Made by a program: the position numbers and the translations under genes
Notes under the pieces: generated by a model
The model's input: the letters and a program-made list of their open reading frames with translations, nothing else
Told to the model about the DNA's origin: nothing
The model's database searches: none
Shown: positions 36,518-45,350 of the stretch, piece by piece
Layout: each line of letters starts with the position of its first letter
How positions within the stretch are numbered: position 1 is the first letter of the stretch
Assembly: GCA_002499445.1 (NCBI GenBank)
Contig: DALS01000032.1
Location: 24,085 to 88,084 of the forward strand
Length of the DNA: 64,000 nucleotides
Origin: Methanosarcina sp. UBA293
GTDB taxonomy: Archaea > Halobacteriota > Methanosarcinia > Methanosarcinales > Methanosarcinaceae
Direction: 5' to 3'

Positions 36518-36926
36518 CTCAACATCCTCTTTTTATTCTTTATAAAGTTATGTCAAAAATATGTAATCACTTATATATGAAATTGACCTCGAGAATTAAA
36601 TAAAAATTAGATTCAATTATAGACGGCAGAAGTAGGTATTTATACATAATTAATTATATAATTTATAATTCGACCCCTTAAATTCAAGGGATTTCGATTT
36701 CAGATATATATTTTTCTCTTAAGTTCCTTTTTTTCTTGTATTCCTTCTCATAAGATTTCCTCATCGAATCAAACTTTCAAGTCTCTACATTCTGGTACTT
36801 TCTTAAAGTCAAATCACAAGTTTTTTAATTTATTGGGTACTTCTATGTTTGAGGAGCAAAAAGTGTAAATATGCGAAGTTATTCTCATAGCATCACTACA
36901 AAAGACTGAGATCTACGGGGAAAAAA
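36518..36926. other. Divergent promoter region
   Basis: 409 bases between divergent genes. It has A+T-rich TATA candidates (for example ATAATTTATAA, about 36658-36668) and a small hairpin CCCTTaaattcAAGGG (36676-36691). No gene is seen. Confidence 0.4.
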
Positions 36927-37922
36927 ATGTCTAAAGAAGCTTCGAAATCAGCAAAGAATGGAAATAACAGGCAAACAGCCTGTAAATACCTTAACGAAAT
37001 GGCGTTATGTAATGCTCTGGAAATGGCAAGGGAGCTGATTTCAGTATTAAACAAAGTTCCTGTGACAGTTTTCCTCTGGAGACCAGAAAAGTATTGGCCT
37101 GCCGAATTTGTCTCTGAGAATATAAATGAGTTTGGATATACTGTAGAAGAGTTTACTTCCGGAAAAATCCATTATGGTAACATTATTCATCCTGATGACT
37201 TTGATAGAGTTGAAAGGGAACTTTTAAGAAGGATAGAAGAAGATTGTATAGACTTTTCCCAAGAATACCGCATCCTGACGAAATCAGGCGAAGTACGCTG
37301 GGTTGAAGAAAGGACTTTCATTGAAGCCGACGAAAATGGAGTTGTAAAGTATCTTAAGGGAATAGCCCTAGATATTACTGAGCGAAAGAGAAGAGAAAAA
37401 CTGCTTTACCTCCAGAGGGATCTTGGCATCGGACTCAGCACTTCCAGTTCCCTGAACGAGACTCTTGAGAAATTACTGGACTCCTGCCTCCAAATAGATG
37501 AAATTAATGCAGGAGGCATTTATCTTATTGATGAAGAAACCGGAGACATGAATCTTGCAATTCATCACGGCCTTTCCCCTAATTTTGTCGAGCACGCCTC
37601 TCATTACAGTGTGAACTCTCCAAATAACAGACTTGTTATGATAGGGCAGCCTGTTTACAAACAGCATGTAGACCTTATCCTTACCTCTAGAGATGACGCA
37701 CTCAGGCGTGAAAACCTCAGGGCTACTGCAATTATTCCCGTGAAATCAGAAAAAGATGTTATTGCAGCTTTTTATCTTGCTTCTAGCCTCGAATATGAGC
37801 TTCCAGACAGCGTGCGAACTGTCATCGAAACCATTGCAACGCAGTTCGGCGTATTTATTTCCCGTATCCGGGTGGAAGAAAAACTAAAAGAGTGCAGAAA
37901 GAAGAATCAGAAGGAAAAATAA
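36927..37922 (+). CDS. PAS-GAF sensor protein without output domain
   Basis: 331 residues. The PAS (PAS_3 type) domain covers about 45-155 (VTVFLWRPEKYWPAEFVSENINEFGY, then EYRILTKSGEVRWVEERTF, then the KGIALDITERK cap). The GAF domain covers about 165-320 (LEKLLDSCLQIDEINAGGIYLIDEETGDMNLA, and ATAIIPVKSEKDVIAAFYLAS). There is no kinase, HTH or cyclase domain, and no membrane segment. It is a soluble ligand sensor that must act by protein contact. Methanosarcina often pair such sensors with separate kinases, but none lies next to it. A strong GGGG-containing leader precedes ATG 36927. Confidence 0.88.
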   Translation: MSKEASKSAKNGNNRQTACKYLNEMALCNALEMARELISVLNKVPVTVFLWRPEKYWPAEFVSENINEFGYTVEEFTSGKIHYGNIIHPDDFDRVERELLRRIEEDCIDFSQEYRILTKSGEVRWVEERTFIEADENGVVKYLKGIALDITERKRREKLLYLQRDLGIGLSTSSSLNETLEKLLDSCLQIDEINAGGIYLIDEETGDMNLAIHHGLSPNFVEHASHYSVNSPNNRLVMIGQPVYKQHVDLILTSRDDALRRENLRATAIIPVKSEKDVIAAFYLASSLEYELPDSVRTVIETIATQFGVFISRIRVEEKLKECRKKNQKEK

Positions 37923-38386
37923 GTTATAAATATAAATTACTTTTCAACCTCTCCGTTTTTTATTTCTTTTGACTTTTACCCTCCTTGTCTTTCTATTCTC
38001 TCAATCTATCTTAAACTCTCGGGAAAGATGGTGGGCTTTAGAATTAAAGGTCTTATCAGGTATATTTTCACATATAAGATCACTATCTACCTGATTTACT
38101 AAAGAGAAAAACGATAGCTATAACACTTAATATTCCCACTGACCGCAGATATAAGTAAAACTTATAAATTTGTCCCTCTAAACTGTATGTGAGGAATGAT
38201 ACGAAAAATATAGTTTTCCTTTTTTATATCCCAGTACTGGAAGTTTCTCACAAGACTGGAGCTTTTGTTAGGAATTGGAAAATTATATTATGGGATTAAA
38301 CCTGTTTAGGTTTACATTTCCTGACAGACCAGTGTAAAAACAAATTAGATGGGGTCTTAGCTTAGAACAAAATTTTGGTGGGGATT
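37923..38386. other. Spacer before the FMN-binding-fold gene
   Basis: About 460 bases, no gene. A T/C-rich stretch directly follows the PAS-GAF gene and may help end transcription. A TATA-like string lies about 38160-38180. Confidence 0.35.
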
Positions 38387-38827
38387 ATGGCAGAAGAGAC
38401 TATAGATAAGATTCAAGAATACCTTTCAAATCATTACTACCTGAACCTTGCAACCGTAAGCCCGCAGGGCAGGCCAATGGCCCATACAATGGCGTATGTA
38501 TCCGAAGGCGTTGTTGTATATATGACAACCAATAAGAATACTCGAAAAGTCCAGAATATTAAGCAGAATCCTTATGTAGCATATACCGTCGACGAGGATG
38601 ATCCTGATTGGTTTGATATGCAGGCCCTTCAGATTGAAGGCAAGGCATCGATAATTATGGATGAAAAAGAACTACGAGAAATTGGGGAAATACTGGTAGC
38701 CAAATTTCCGATTGCGGCAGATATGCCACCTGACCCGGATATCATTATGATAAAAATTGAGCCAGAAGTTATCTATTATCTGGATTACAATGTTGAGTTT
38801 AGGTACAGGGAGCAGGTAAATCTCTAA
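38387..38827 (+). CDS. Pyridoxamine 5'-phosphate oxidase-like FMN-binding protein
   Basis: 146 residues from ATG 38387, which is preceded by GGTGGGG at four bases. A TTG at 38375 is in frame but its position relative to the site is wrong. The split-barrel fold is seen in YYLNLATVSPQGRPMAHTMAYVSEGVVVYMTTNKNTRKVQNIKQNPYVAYTV, the standard PNPOx start. The LQIEGKASIIMDEKELREIG segment follows, and the C-terminus ends as expected with DYNVEFRYREQV. It probably binds FMN or F420, but the substrate is unknown. Confidence 0.9.
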   Translation: MAEETIDKIQEYLSNHYYLNLATVSPQGRPMAHTMAYVSEGVVVYMTTNKNTRKVQNIKQNPYVAYTVDEDDPDWFDMQALQIEGKASIIMDEKELREIGEILVAKFPIAADMPPDPDIIMIKIEPEVIYYLDYNVEFRYREQVNL

Positions 38828-38981
38828 GATCCTTGTTTTAATTTTTTGAAATGTATTGCTCAAAATAACTGTTTTAATCTAATACAAATTCGGTTTTCAT
38901 ATTAAGGTTTTCATATTAAAAATCTAAAAATAGGTAAAAAATAAAGAAATCTTATGTTTCTTGCTTCTAATTAGATTTTGT

Positions 38982-39698
38982 TCAAACTCCCGGTGGAATC
39001 ATTACTTTATCAGTTCCATGGATAACTCCATTGCTTGCAATGATATCAGGATCCATAACTATTGCACTTTCTACCATTATTAGTCCATTGGTTGTGGTAC
39101 TCACAGTGAGCTTTCCTGTCTCCATAGAAGTAAGATTGTTCATGTTTTTAAGAGCCTCAACTCTATACTCCCCGTTGACCACATGATAAGTCAACGTACG
39201 GTTTAGTTTCTCCTGGTCATTACGAAGATTATCAAGCATGCCTTCTGGAAGGCCATCAAAGGCCATGTCAGTAGGAGCGAAAACAGTATAAGGTCCTCCA
39301 TTGTTAAGGGTGTCTTCAAGCCCTGCATCCCTTAAAAGTGAAGCAAAAGTAGTATATCCTGCCCATTCCGTAGTGTTAACAATTGACTTATTATTGCCTG
39401 AAGACTGGCTTTCAGCAGAAGTTTTATTGTCTTGACCCTGCTCCTCTTCATCCGGGATTACAATTTCTTTCCCCCCAATAGGAGAGGTTTCCTCTTGACC
39501 TAGAATAAATCCTTCGCCAGCATCTCCGAATTCTGGCTCCGTAACTTTTTCTGTCACATTCGGAGTTGCCCTTTCTACAAGAGTTTCTCTTTGTTCTTCC
39601 CCAATACCTGTTTCATTATCCTGAGCATTTTCCGTACATCCGGAAATAAATAATATTCCTGTAAAAAGTATAACTATAAGAACTCCAGGCTTTCTAAT
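38982..39698 (-). CDS. Fasciclin (FAS1) domain lipoprotein (possible ATT start)
   Basis: 238 residues if started at ATT 39696-39698. This gives RKPGVLIVILFTGILFISGC, a perfect lipoprotein signal with the lipobox Cys at about 21. An acidic linker (about 25-90) with many Gln and Asn follows. The FAS1 domain is about 105-235: NTTEWAGYTTFASLLRDAGLEDTLNNGGPYTVFAPTDMAFDGLPEG, then LTYHVVNGEY, then GVIHGTDKVMIPPG. It should be tethered to the outer face and mediate adhesion. A GGGGGA site sits six bases before the ATT. No ATG, GTG or TTG occurs in frame between that site and GTG 39557, and starting at that GTG would lose the whole signal. Confidence 0.8.
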   Translation of the reverse strand: MRKPGVLIVILFTGILFISGCTENAQDNETGIGEEQRETLVERATPNVTEKVTEPEFGDAGEGFILGQEETSPIGGKEIVIPDEEEQGQDNKTSAESQSSGNNKSIVNTTEWAGYTTFASLLRDAGLEDTLNNGGPYTVFAPTDMAFDGLPEGMLDNLRNDQEKLNRTLTYHVVNGEYRVEALKNMNNLTSMETGKLTVSTTTNGLIMVESAIVMDPDIIASNGVIHGTDKVMIPPGV

Positions 39699-40344
39699 AT
39701 CTCTTCCCCCAAAATATATATTTAATAGATATACTTATGATAAAATTCTATACTATAATGAATTTTCTTTTTATATAATCCTATCTATTTACGCAGAAAG
39801 ATGACTATTAAAATAGGAATGGGGACGATTAGAGATCAAGTCTTGTGCTTACCTAATTTGACTAATATTAATCATTGAGCACTTTAGAAGTCTCAAATAC
39901 TTCAGAAAATCTACTTATCCAACTTACAGGCTAAATTAGGTAGAATACACAAGATTATGGCTTATACCTGCACGCTTGCCGTTTATCCCGACAAGGATAC
40001 TCCCATGTTTTTCGGTATATAGACTTCTAGAATCGCCGAACTTCAGGGCAAGAATGTCTTTAAGTCAAGCATAAGGATCATCTGGCTACCTGGCAAGAAA
40101 ATTCATTTTGCAGCCAGCTCTTAGTTAATAACGTTTTCGTTTTGAGAGCTAATTTTCTTGAGTATTTCTGCTCCCAAATTCCTTATATTATTATAAAGTC
40201 TCAACATTTCCCTCTTTTTGCTTAAAAACTCTAATTAATCTCTTTTTCAGAAGGTTATTAAAATACACAAATTCGACCTTCTATACACAATTCTGACGCT
40301 TAAATATATAAATTTATACTGCAACAATCTTGATGGTGTTTACC
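39699..40344. other. Long spacer between divergent genes
   Basis: 646 bases. 40070-40160 has mixed-composition DNA that might be a decayed gene, but no reading frame is convincing. The TATA candidate ATTTATACTGC lies just before 40330. No gene is seen. Confidence 0.35.
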
Positions 40345-40749
40345 ATGGTAAAATTAAATGAAGAAATGAAAAACGCTTTTTCAAAGGTGAAGATTTTTCC
40401 CGTAGCTACGGCCTCAAGAGAAGGAGTTCCCAATGTAGTGCCTATAGGTTTTTGCCAAATTGTAGATGATGAGACAATTTGGATTGCTGATAATTTCATG
40501 GCCAAGTCCCTGGCAAACCTTGAAGAAAACTCAAACGTGGCAATTTACGTATGGGGACCGGATACAGGCGGCTGCTTCCAGATAAAAGGTGAAACCGAAA
40601 TCATCAGCTCCGGAGAAAAATTTGAAGAAATGAAAGCAATTGTGCATACTGCAAAGCCCGGGCTCCCTGCAAAGAACCTTATAGAAGTCAGGGTTACCGA
40701 GGTATTCCAGTGTGCTCCCGGCCCTGATGCAGGAAAGAAATTGCTCTAA
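40345..40749 (+). CDS. Pyridoxamine 5'-phosphate oxidase-like FMN-binding protein (second, distinct)
   Basis: 134 residues from ATG 40345, preceded by GGTG at six bases. An upstream TTG (40330) is less well placed. VKIFPVATASREGVPNVVPIGFCQIVDDETIWIADNFMAKSLANLEENSNVAIYVW is the split-barrel start. The C-terminus (GGCFQIKGETEIISSGEKFEEMKAIVHTAKPGLPAKNLIEVRVTEVFQC) fits the small flavin-binding group. The two copies in this window are not close relatives: they share only the fold. Confidence 0.88.
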   Translation: MVKLNEEMKNAFSKVKIFPVATASREGVPNVVPIGFCQIVDDETIWIADNFMAKSLANLEENSNVAIYVWGPDTGGCFQIKGETEIISSGEKFEEMKAIVHTAKPGLPAKNLIEVRVTEVFQCAPGPDAGKKLL

Positions 40750-40839
40750 TCAATTAAAGTATATCAAGTCAGTATAATATCTGGATAAGCACCCATAGAT
40801 GTCCGGATAACAAAATAAACTATAGCTGGGAGTGTTGAA

Positions 40840-41061
40840 ATGGTTGAAAATAAGGGAAAAGCCCCTGTGTTTTGTGAAAAGTTCTGTATAGTCTGCAAGG
40901 GTGCAAGACAAGGGAACAAAATTTGCAAGAGTATCCAAAACATCGAATTGAAAATTTTCGGGAAAAACGGCTGTATTTGGGGAGCAGCAAGGACAAAATA
41001 TTACGGAGTCACCCCTGATAAGAAACTCCCTGGAAATCCAAGAAAGAACAAACAAAAATAA
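40840..41061 (+). CDS. Small Cys-rich conserved hypothetical protein
   Basis: 73 residues, basic. Cysteines at 12, 16, 19 (CEKFCIVC) and at 29 and 45 suggest a zinc or Fe-S site. The rest is Lys/Asn-rich with NGCIWGAARTKYYGV in the middle. No family known to me. Support for a real gene is the GGGAGTG ribosome site six bases before ATG and the giant hairpin directly after the stop. It follows the PNPOx-like gene on the same strand. Confidence 0.6.
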   Translation: MVENKGKAPVFCEKFCIVCKGARQGNKICKSIQNIELKIFGKNGCIWGAARTKYYGVTPDKKLPGNPRKNKQK

Positions 41062-41082
41062 ACTGGTAAAAAGAGTTAAGAA

Positions 41083-41132
41083 AAAAATAAAGTATAAAAC
41101 TATAAGATTTTATAGTTTTATACTTTATTTTT
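41083..41132. terminator. Perfect 23-bp stem-loop between convergent genes
   Basis: The arms 41083-41105 and 41110-41132 pair perfectly around a 4-base loop GATT. The stem is A/T-rich, and a T-run (TTTTTAATAG) closes it. It lies 22 bases after the small Cys-rich gene and 310 bases beyond the end of the convergent surface-protein gene (stop at 41446). It works as a strong terminator in either direction and, if transcribed, would form a long dsRNA hairpin. Confidence 0.75.
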
Positions 41133-41445
41133 AATAGTGAATTTATCCTAAAAATCTTTTTATACATAAGGAAAAAGATTATAATTATTCAGCTTGAGTA
41201 AAATATATCAACAGTCATTTATTATCAAGATTAAGTTGGCAAATATTATATAATTTTGAACTAGGCTCAAATACAGAAACATCTTTCATTTAGATAATAA
41301 ATGACTGCGTTTTTTATTATTCTTTTGTTATTTTTCATACTCCTTGACGCAATAAAATTAATGTTCCTTGATATATTTAAATGAGTTGAATAAACATAAA
41401 TAATTTTGAGTTTTTAGATTCGGCTGTGTAGCTACAGTCAAGTTT
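41133..41445. other. Spacer before the DUF11-like surface gene
   Basis: About 310 bases of A+T-rich sequence with no gene seen. An ATTTATTATCAAGA string (about 41217-41230) has an imperfect inverted partner near 41290 (ATTTAGATAATAAATGACT). Confidence 0.35.
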
Positions 41446-43035
41446 TTAAGTGCATCTTTTTCCAAGGAGGCCTGTAACCATTAGAAGCGCTGTTATGGTA
41501 AAGATAGTACCAAATCCGGGAGTTTCTTCGTTATCTTCTTCCGTATGGCTGCTTGAGGATCCATCTTTCTCCTGGTTGGATTCAGTTACTCCCTCTGATT
41601 GGGTGCTGTTTCCTTCAAGGGGAATCGGCATTCCTACATAAATTACAGGGGTGTCAGAAAAAACCTCTCCTGAATATTCATCGATGTCTATAAAAGTTGC
41701 TCTGCAGGCAGGCAGATTAATTTCTCCTTCTTTATGCATTTGCATAACATAAACTATTGTTTTTGAGCCCCCAGCACTTCTGAGAACCTGCTTAAAACTC
41801 GTTTCCCCGCTTATAAATTTAGCTTCCGGAGGTATCGTGTCGGTTAATGTTACACTTGCATCAACGTTCCCAGTATTTTTTGCAGTGACCGTGACAGTCA
41901 GCTTGTCTCCGGAATTCAACTGCTGCCTATCAACGGTTTTTGTAATTGAGATATCAGGCCCATAAATTTTTACATTTTCTGAACAATCAGAACACGTTTC
42001 TCCGCTCTCCCCATTAGGAAGAGTAAAAGTAGCTATAGCCTGTGGGATTGTGAATTCTCCTGGTTTCTCAGGAATGAGTGTGTACTCAAAAACCTTTCCA
42101 GCTGTTTCTCCTGATTTAAGGGAAAGGGTCTTTTCGAGTGTCGCAGCTTTTTGTAAGTGCATATCAGAGACAACCGAATCCTTAATTATTATGTCATTTA
42201 TGTCACAGAGTCCTTCGTTCCGGACGCTGACTAAGACATGTACGGGCTTTCCCATATGATAATCTTTTTTAATACTCTTTGAAACTATAAGACCCCATAC
42301 CTTCTCAATTTTTATGACTTTTGAGCCTGTATCTTCGTACTTATCTCCCTTTACATCCACACACGTAGTTTTTGCAGTTATCTTTAGGTCAGTATCGACC
42401 CAATGAGCATAAGGTTTCAAAGTAAGGTTTATTGGTTCAAGAGTCTCGTCTTTAAGAACCTCTCCGAATGTGTACCTCGTTTTTCCTTTAAGAATTTCCA
42501 TTCCTGCCGTATCGATGGTTAGAATAGTATCTTTAGCCTTTGACTGTCCATCATTTTTAAGTTTTATCGATACATCGATTCGATCAGTAGATTTGGGGTC
42601 ATAAGCATCTTTTTGGGTTTCAACTTTGATGTCAAAATTTGGTTCTCCTCTTACAAAGACGTTCAGTTCAGCATAAGGATTCCAGTTACTTCTCTTGAAC
42701 TCCTTTCCATCCTTCGTGATAGTTTCATAATTTGGATCCACTTTCTGGGCATAGACCTTTATCCTGTCATTATATACAACATCCAGACCTGCAGAAAGTG
42801 GAGCCGTCTTCAACTTTTCCCCATCCTTTGAGATTGAGATAAACACACATTTGTCTACGTTGAAATCTTCCGCCTTTATAACATAGCCATCAACTGTTAC
42901 CGTATCCCCCCAGTATAGTTTCTTCCCTTCCTGTTTCTTTACCCACTCAATGTTTTCTTCTGCAAGGGTGGTCATTGAGAGAACTGAAAAGGAGAACACG
43001 GCAAGTAATACAATTAGCACAAACTTCTTAGCCAT
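41446..43035 (-). CDS. Secreted surface protein with CARDB/DUF11-type repeats and PGF sorting signal
   Basis: 529 residues. Signal peptide 1-25 (FVLIVLLAVFSFSVLSMTTLA). Residues 30-150 form a beta domain of unknown type (VKKQEGKKLYWGDTVTVDGYVI). Three Ig-like repeats of the CARDB/DUF11 sort follow: about 150-245, 250-360 (VLVSVRNEGLCDINDIIIKDSVV), and 365-470 (KTVDRQQLNSGDKLTVTVTAKNTGNVDASVTLTDTIPPEAKFI). Linker 475-505 is Ser/Glu-rich. The C-terminus, TPGFGTIFTITALLMVTGLLGKRC, is the PGF motif, helix and basic tail of archaeosortase substrates. It is a structural or adhesive cell-surface protein. No partners are visible. Confidence 0.85.
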   Translation of the reverse strand: MAKKFVLIVLLAVFSFSVLSMTTLAEENIEWVKKQEGKKLYWGDTVTVDGYVIKAEDFNVDKCVFISISKDGEKLKTAPLSAGLDVVYNDRIKVYAQKVDPNYETITKDGKEFKRSNWNPYAELNVFVRGEPNFDIKVETQKDAYDPKSTDRIDVSIKLKNDGQSKAKDTILTIDTAGMEILKGKTRYTFGEVLKDETLEPINLTLKPYAHWVDTDLKITAKTTCVDVKGDKYEDTGSKVIKIEKVWGLIVSKSIKKDYHMGKPVHVLVSVRNEGLCDINDIIIKDSVVSDMHLQKAATLEKTLSLKSGETAGKVFEYTLIPEKPGEFTIPQAIATFTLPNGESGETCSDCSENVKIYGPDISITKTVDRQQLNSGDKLTVTVTAKNTGNVDASVTLTDTIPPEAKFISGETSFKQVLRSAGGSKTIVYVMQMHKEGEINLPACRATFIDIDEYSGEVFSDTPVIYVGMPIPLEGNSTQSEGVTESNQEKDGSSSSHTEEDNEETPGFGTIFTITALLMVTGLLGKRCT

Positions 43036-43699
43036 AGTTACCTTCCTTGAATTTTACACATTTCATACCTAATCTGCGCACTGGATGCATTTTGAGTTCC
43101 TGTATGGCTACGGCTCTTTAAATATTTTCATCCATTAATTATAAATAATAACTAAATGATTATTTATAATTGATAAGCCGTGAGGCTCTGTAGAAATCCT
43201 CTGAAATAATGAATTTTCATAAATTTAAACTGAGCAGCAAGATCTGAATATACTTATCTTTTTTCAGCCTCTTTCATCTGATGTAGACAGGTTTTCTACA
43301 GAGCTAGCCGTGATATGTTATTTAATACATTTTTGCCCCAGCACTCCCGTATAATTAAACTCTTTTAATCCGTTATCACTTTAACAACTTTGACGTCACA
43401 GCATTACTATTTAACATCAGCATTATATTATAACTCAATAATTTACTAGTTTTTATTGCTTAGTAGTAGGTCATCTTAATATGAGATTTTTCTGGACTCT
43501 ATAGTTTAAACTCAATAAAGTATTTTAACATAAGATATTTTAATTTTTTGTACTGATCGCAAAAATTAATAAAAAAATTAATAAGCTTCTAATATCAAAT
43601 GAGTTTTATTTTTAAGCCTATATATTCATGACAATATCAGTAAAGGAAATTTACAAATCTAGTCAAGAAGTAGTTCCTTCTGGATATTGGAGGTTTTTC
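43036..43699. other. Spacer with a complete MITE
   Basis: 664 bases. The element at 43184-43305 with its 8-bp duplications fills the middle. Other sequence is A+T-rich, with possible promoters for the divergent genes. No gene is supported. Confidence 0.5.
43176..43313. mobile_element. 122-bp MITE with 8-bp target-site duplication
   Basis: The 8-bp direct repeat AGCCGTGA (43176-43183, 43306-43313) flanks a body whose ends are inverted repeats: GGCTCTGTAGAAATCCTCT at the left, and ACAGGTTTTCTACAGAGCT at the right, which reads AGCTCTGTAGAAAACCTGT in reverse complement. No ORF fits inside. The terminal sequence GGCTCTGT and 8-bp duplication recall IS6/IS26-like elements, which would be the natural source of a transposase acting in trans. 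That relation is inference. Confidence 0.8.
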
Positions 43700-44449
43700 A
43701 TGAAACTTACAAAAGTCGTAGAAATTCTCGAAAAAATTGCACCACCTGAACTTGCTGACGACTTTGACGAAGGCAGGATCGGGTTAATTCTCGACCTGGA
43801 AAACAATATAGAAAGAATTGCAGTTGCCCTTGACGCCAGTTCTTATGTGCTTAAAAAAGCCTCAGAAATGAGAGCAAATCTACTGGTTACCCACCACACC
43901 CTTATCTTCCACCCAATAAATAAAATCTCAAAATCCCTGGCAGAATCCCTCAGGTTTGCCCTTGAGAATGAGATATCTCTTTACAGCATGCACACGAATT
44001 ATGATAGGGCAGAAGGAGGCATTAATGACGTGCTAGCCTCAAGGCTTGGGCTAAGGAATATCAAAACTGCAGAAATTGGCAAGATTGGAGAGATCGAACC
44101 CTGCACTTCAGCAGAACTGGCATCTAATGTCTCGGAAGCCCTGCAAACTCCTGTAATGTACGCGGGAGAAAAAAAGGAGATAAGCAAAGTAATGGTCCTT
44201 GGAGGCAGTGGTTTCAGGACAGAATTCCTTGAAATCGCTAGGACAAATAGGGTCGATGCTTTTATATCTTCCGAACTTAGACATGATATTCTCCGCGCTT
44301 ATGATGATCTCTGCCTGATTGACGCCACTCATTATGCCACGGAAAATCCGGGTATGGAGGCTTTATGCTCAAGGTTGCGCGAAATTCCAGGCCTTGAGGT
44401 GGAATTCATTAAACAGCCTCCTGGACTCAAAACAATTGATAAATCCTGA
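43700..44449 (+). CDS. Nif3-like dinuclear metal-centre protein (DUF34)
   Basis: 249 residues from ATG 43700, which has GGAGG six bases upstream. A longer frame from 43628 adds 24 codons without a good site. Conserved metal ligands appear in LVTHHTLIFHP (about 66-76) and in the C-terminal DATHYATENPGMEAL (about 210-224, His and Glu). The middle (YSMHTNYDRAEGGINDVLASRLGL) is also typical. The fold is a toroid with a two-metal site. It is often called GTP cyclohydrolase 1 type 2, but the physiological role is not settled. It is monocistronic. Confidence 0.93.
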   Translation: MKLTKVVEILEKIAPPELADDFDEGRIGLILDLENNIERIAVALDASSYVLKKASEMRANLLVTHHTLIFHPINKISKSLAESLRFALENEISLYSMHTNYDRAEGGINDVLASRLGLRNIKTAEIGKIGEIEPCTSAELASNVSEALQTPVMYAGEKKEISKVMVLGGSGFRTEFLEIARTNRVDAFISSELRHDILRAYDDLCLIDATHYATENPGMEALCSRLREIPGLEVEFIKQPPGLKTIDKS

Positions 44450-44617
44450 TTATCTTTTTCGGGTTCCGGCCTGAAAAAACGGACCTGAAAAACTCTGATT
44501 AAAGTAAGATTCTAATCAAGGTTTTATATCAATTAAAATTATCAAACAATAAGTTTACTTAAGATATAATTACAACAAATCATGTTTCTGCCCTGGTAAG
44601 ACAAGAGAGATTTTAAT

Positions 44618-44722
44618 ATGACAGAAGAAAAGGACCAAAGCAGACAGAAGATAGAGACAAAGGACAAAAGTAGAAAGGAAGAACTTAGTGAAGATTCCCT
44701 GGAATCAATGCTTAAGGAGTAG
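44618..44722 (+). CDS. Charged micro-ORF ending in TAG, frame open beyond it
   Basis: 34 codons rich in Lys, Glu, Asp and Ser from ATG 44618, ending at TAG 44720-44722. The same frame runs on for 23 codons (LRSQVRSDYRRSLGNEYRRR...) to TGA 44792-44794. Coding is possible but unproven. The only ribosome-site match is AGAGAG nine bases before ATG. It could be an amber-read-through small protein or chance. Confidence 0.3.
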   Translation: MTEEKDQSRQKIETKDKSRKEELSEDSLESMLKE

Positions 44723-44902
44723 TTAAGAAGCCAGGTTCGTTCGGATTATCGGCGTAGTCTGGGCAATGAATACCGCAGAAGATATCTGGAATGATTTGCC
44801 AGATGATTTTTTTCCCTGATTCTCAGCTTGTCCAGTCTGGATGAGCTTTGAATAAGAAAAGATTTCTGGAGGTTTCCATGCATCTGGGATTTCCATGAAG
44901 TT

Positions 44903-45067
44903 ATGATATACCAAATCTCAGGATTAAATCATTATCTAATCGAAAAACTAAAAGAAGTCCTGTATTTGATAATAGTTTTATTTCTGTTATTACTCGCTAT
45001 TATACTCACTATTATAGTGTCTTTATCTTACTATTATTTCTACAACAATAATATACCGTTGCGCTAA
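44903..45067 (+). CDS. Single-pass membrane micro-protein (possible)
   Basis: 54 codons: a polar start (MIYQISGLNHYLIEKLKEV), one long hydrophobic helix LYLIIVLFLLLLAIILTII, then a Tyr/Asn tail. It fits a small membrane protein. Upstream GGAGG (44860-44864) is better placed for a 6-codon frame ATG CAT CTG ending TGA 44889, which might be a leader. The function is unknown. Confidence 0.35.
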   Translation: MIYQISGLNHYLIEKLKEVLYLIIVLFLLLLAIILTIIVSLSYYYFYNNNIPLR

Positions 45068-45350
45068 ATATAGTAAATCCAGGGATTTGTAAATTCAGGG
45101 ATTCTTTATAAACTACATAAATTTTATATGCTAATACTTCTAAATTTAAATGATAATGTATGAGAATAGCTACCTGACTGAATAAATTATTTACAGAATG
45201 AGCAAAAAGAATTTATCTAGTCGCTTTTATTCTTTGATTGATCTCGCTTACTTGGTTATGAAACAGCACAGGTATACGAATATAAAAATAGTGGAAGACT
45301 CTTTATGAAAAGTCTCTTTAAGAACTCATTAGAATAGATCGGGGTATTTA
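45068..45350. other. Spacer upstream of the TPR gene
   Basis: About 280 bases of A+T-rich DNA with candidate TATA boxes (for example TTTATATGC, about 45123-45131). No gene is seen. Confidence 0.4.
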
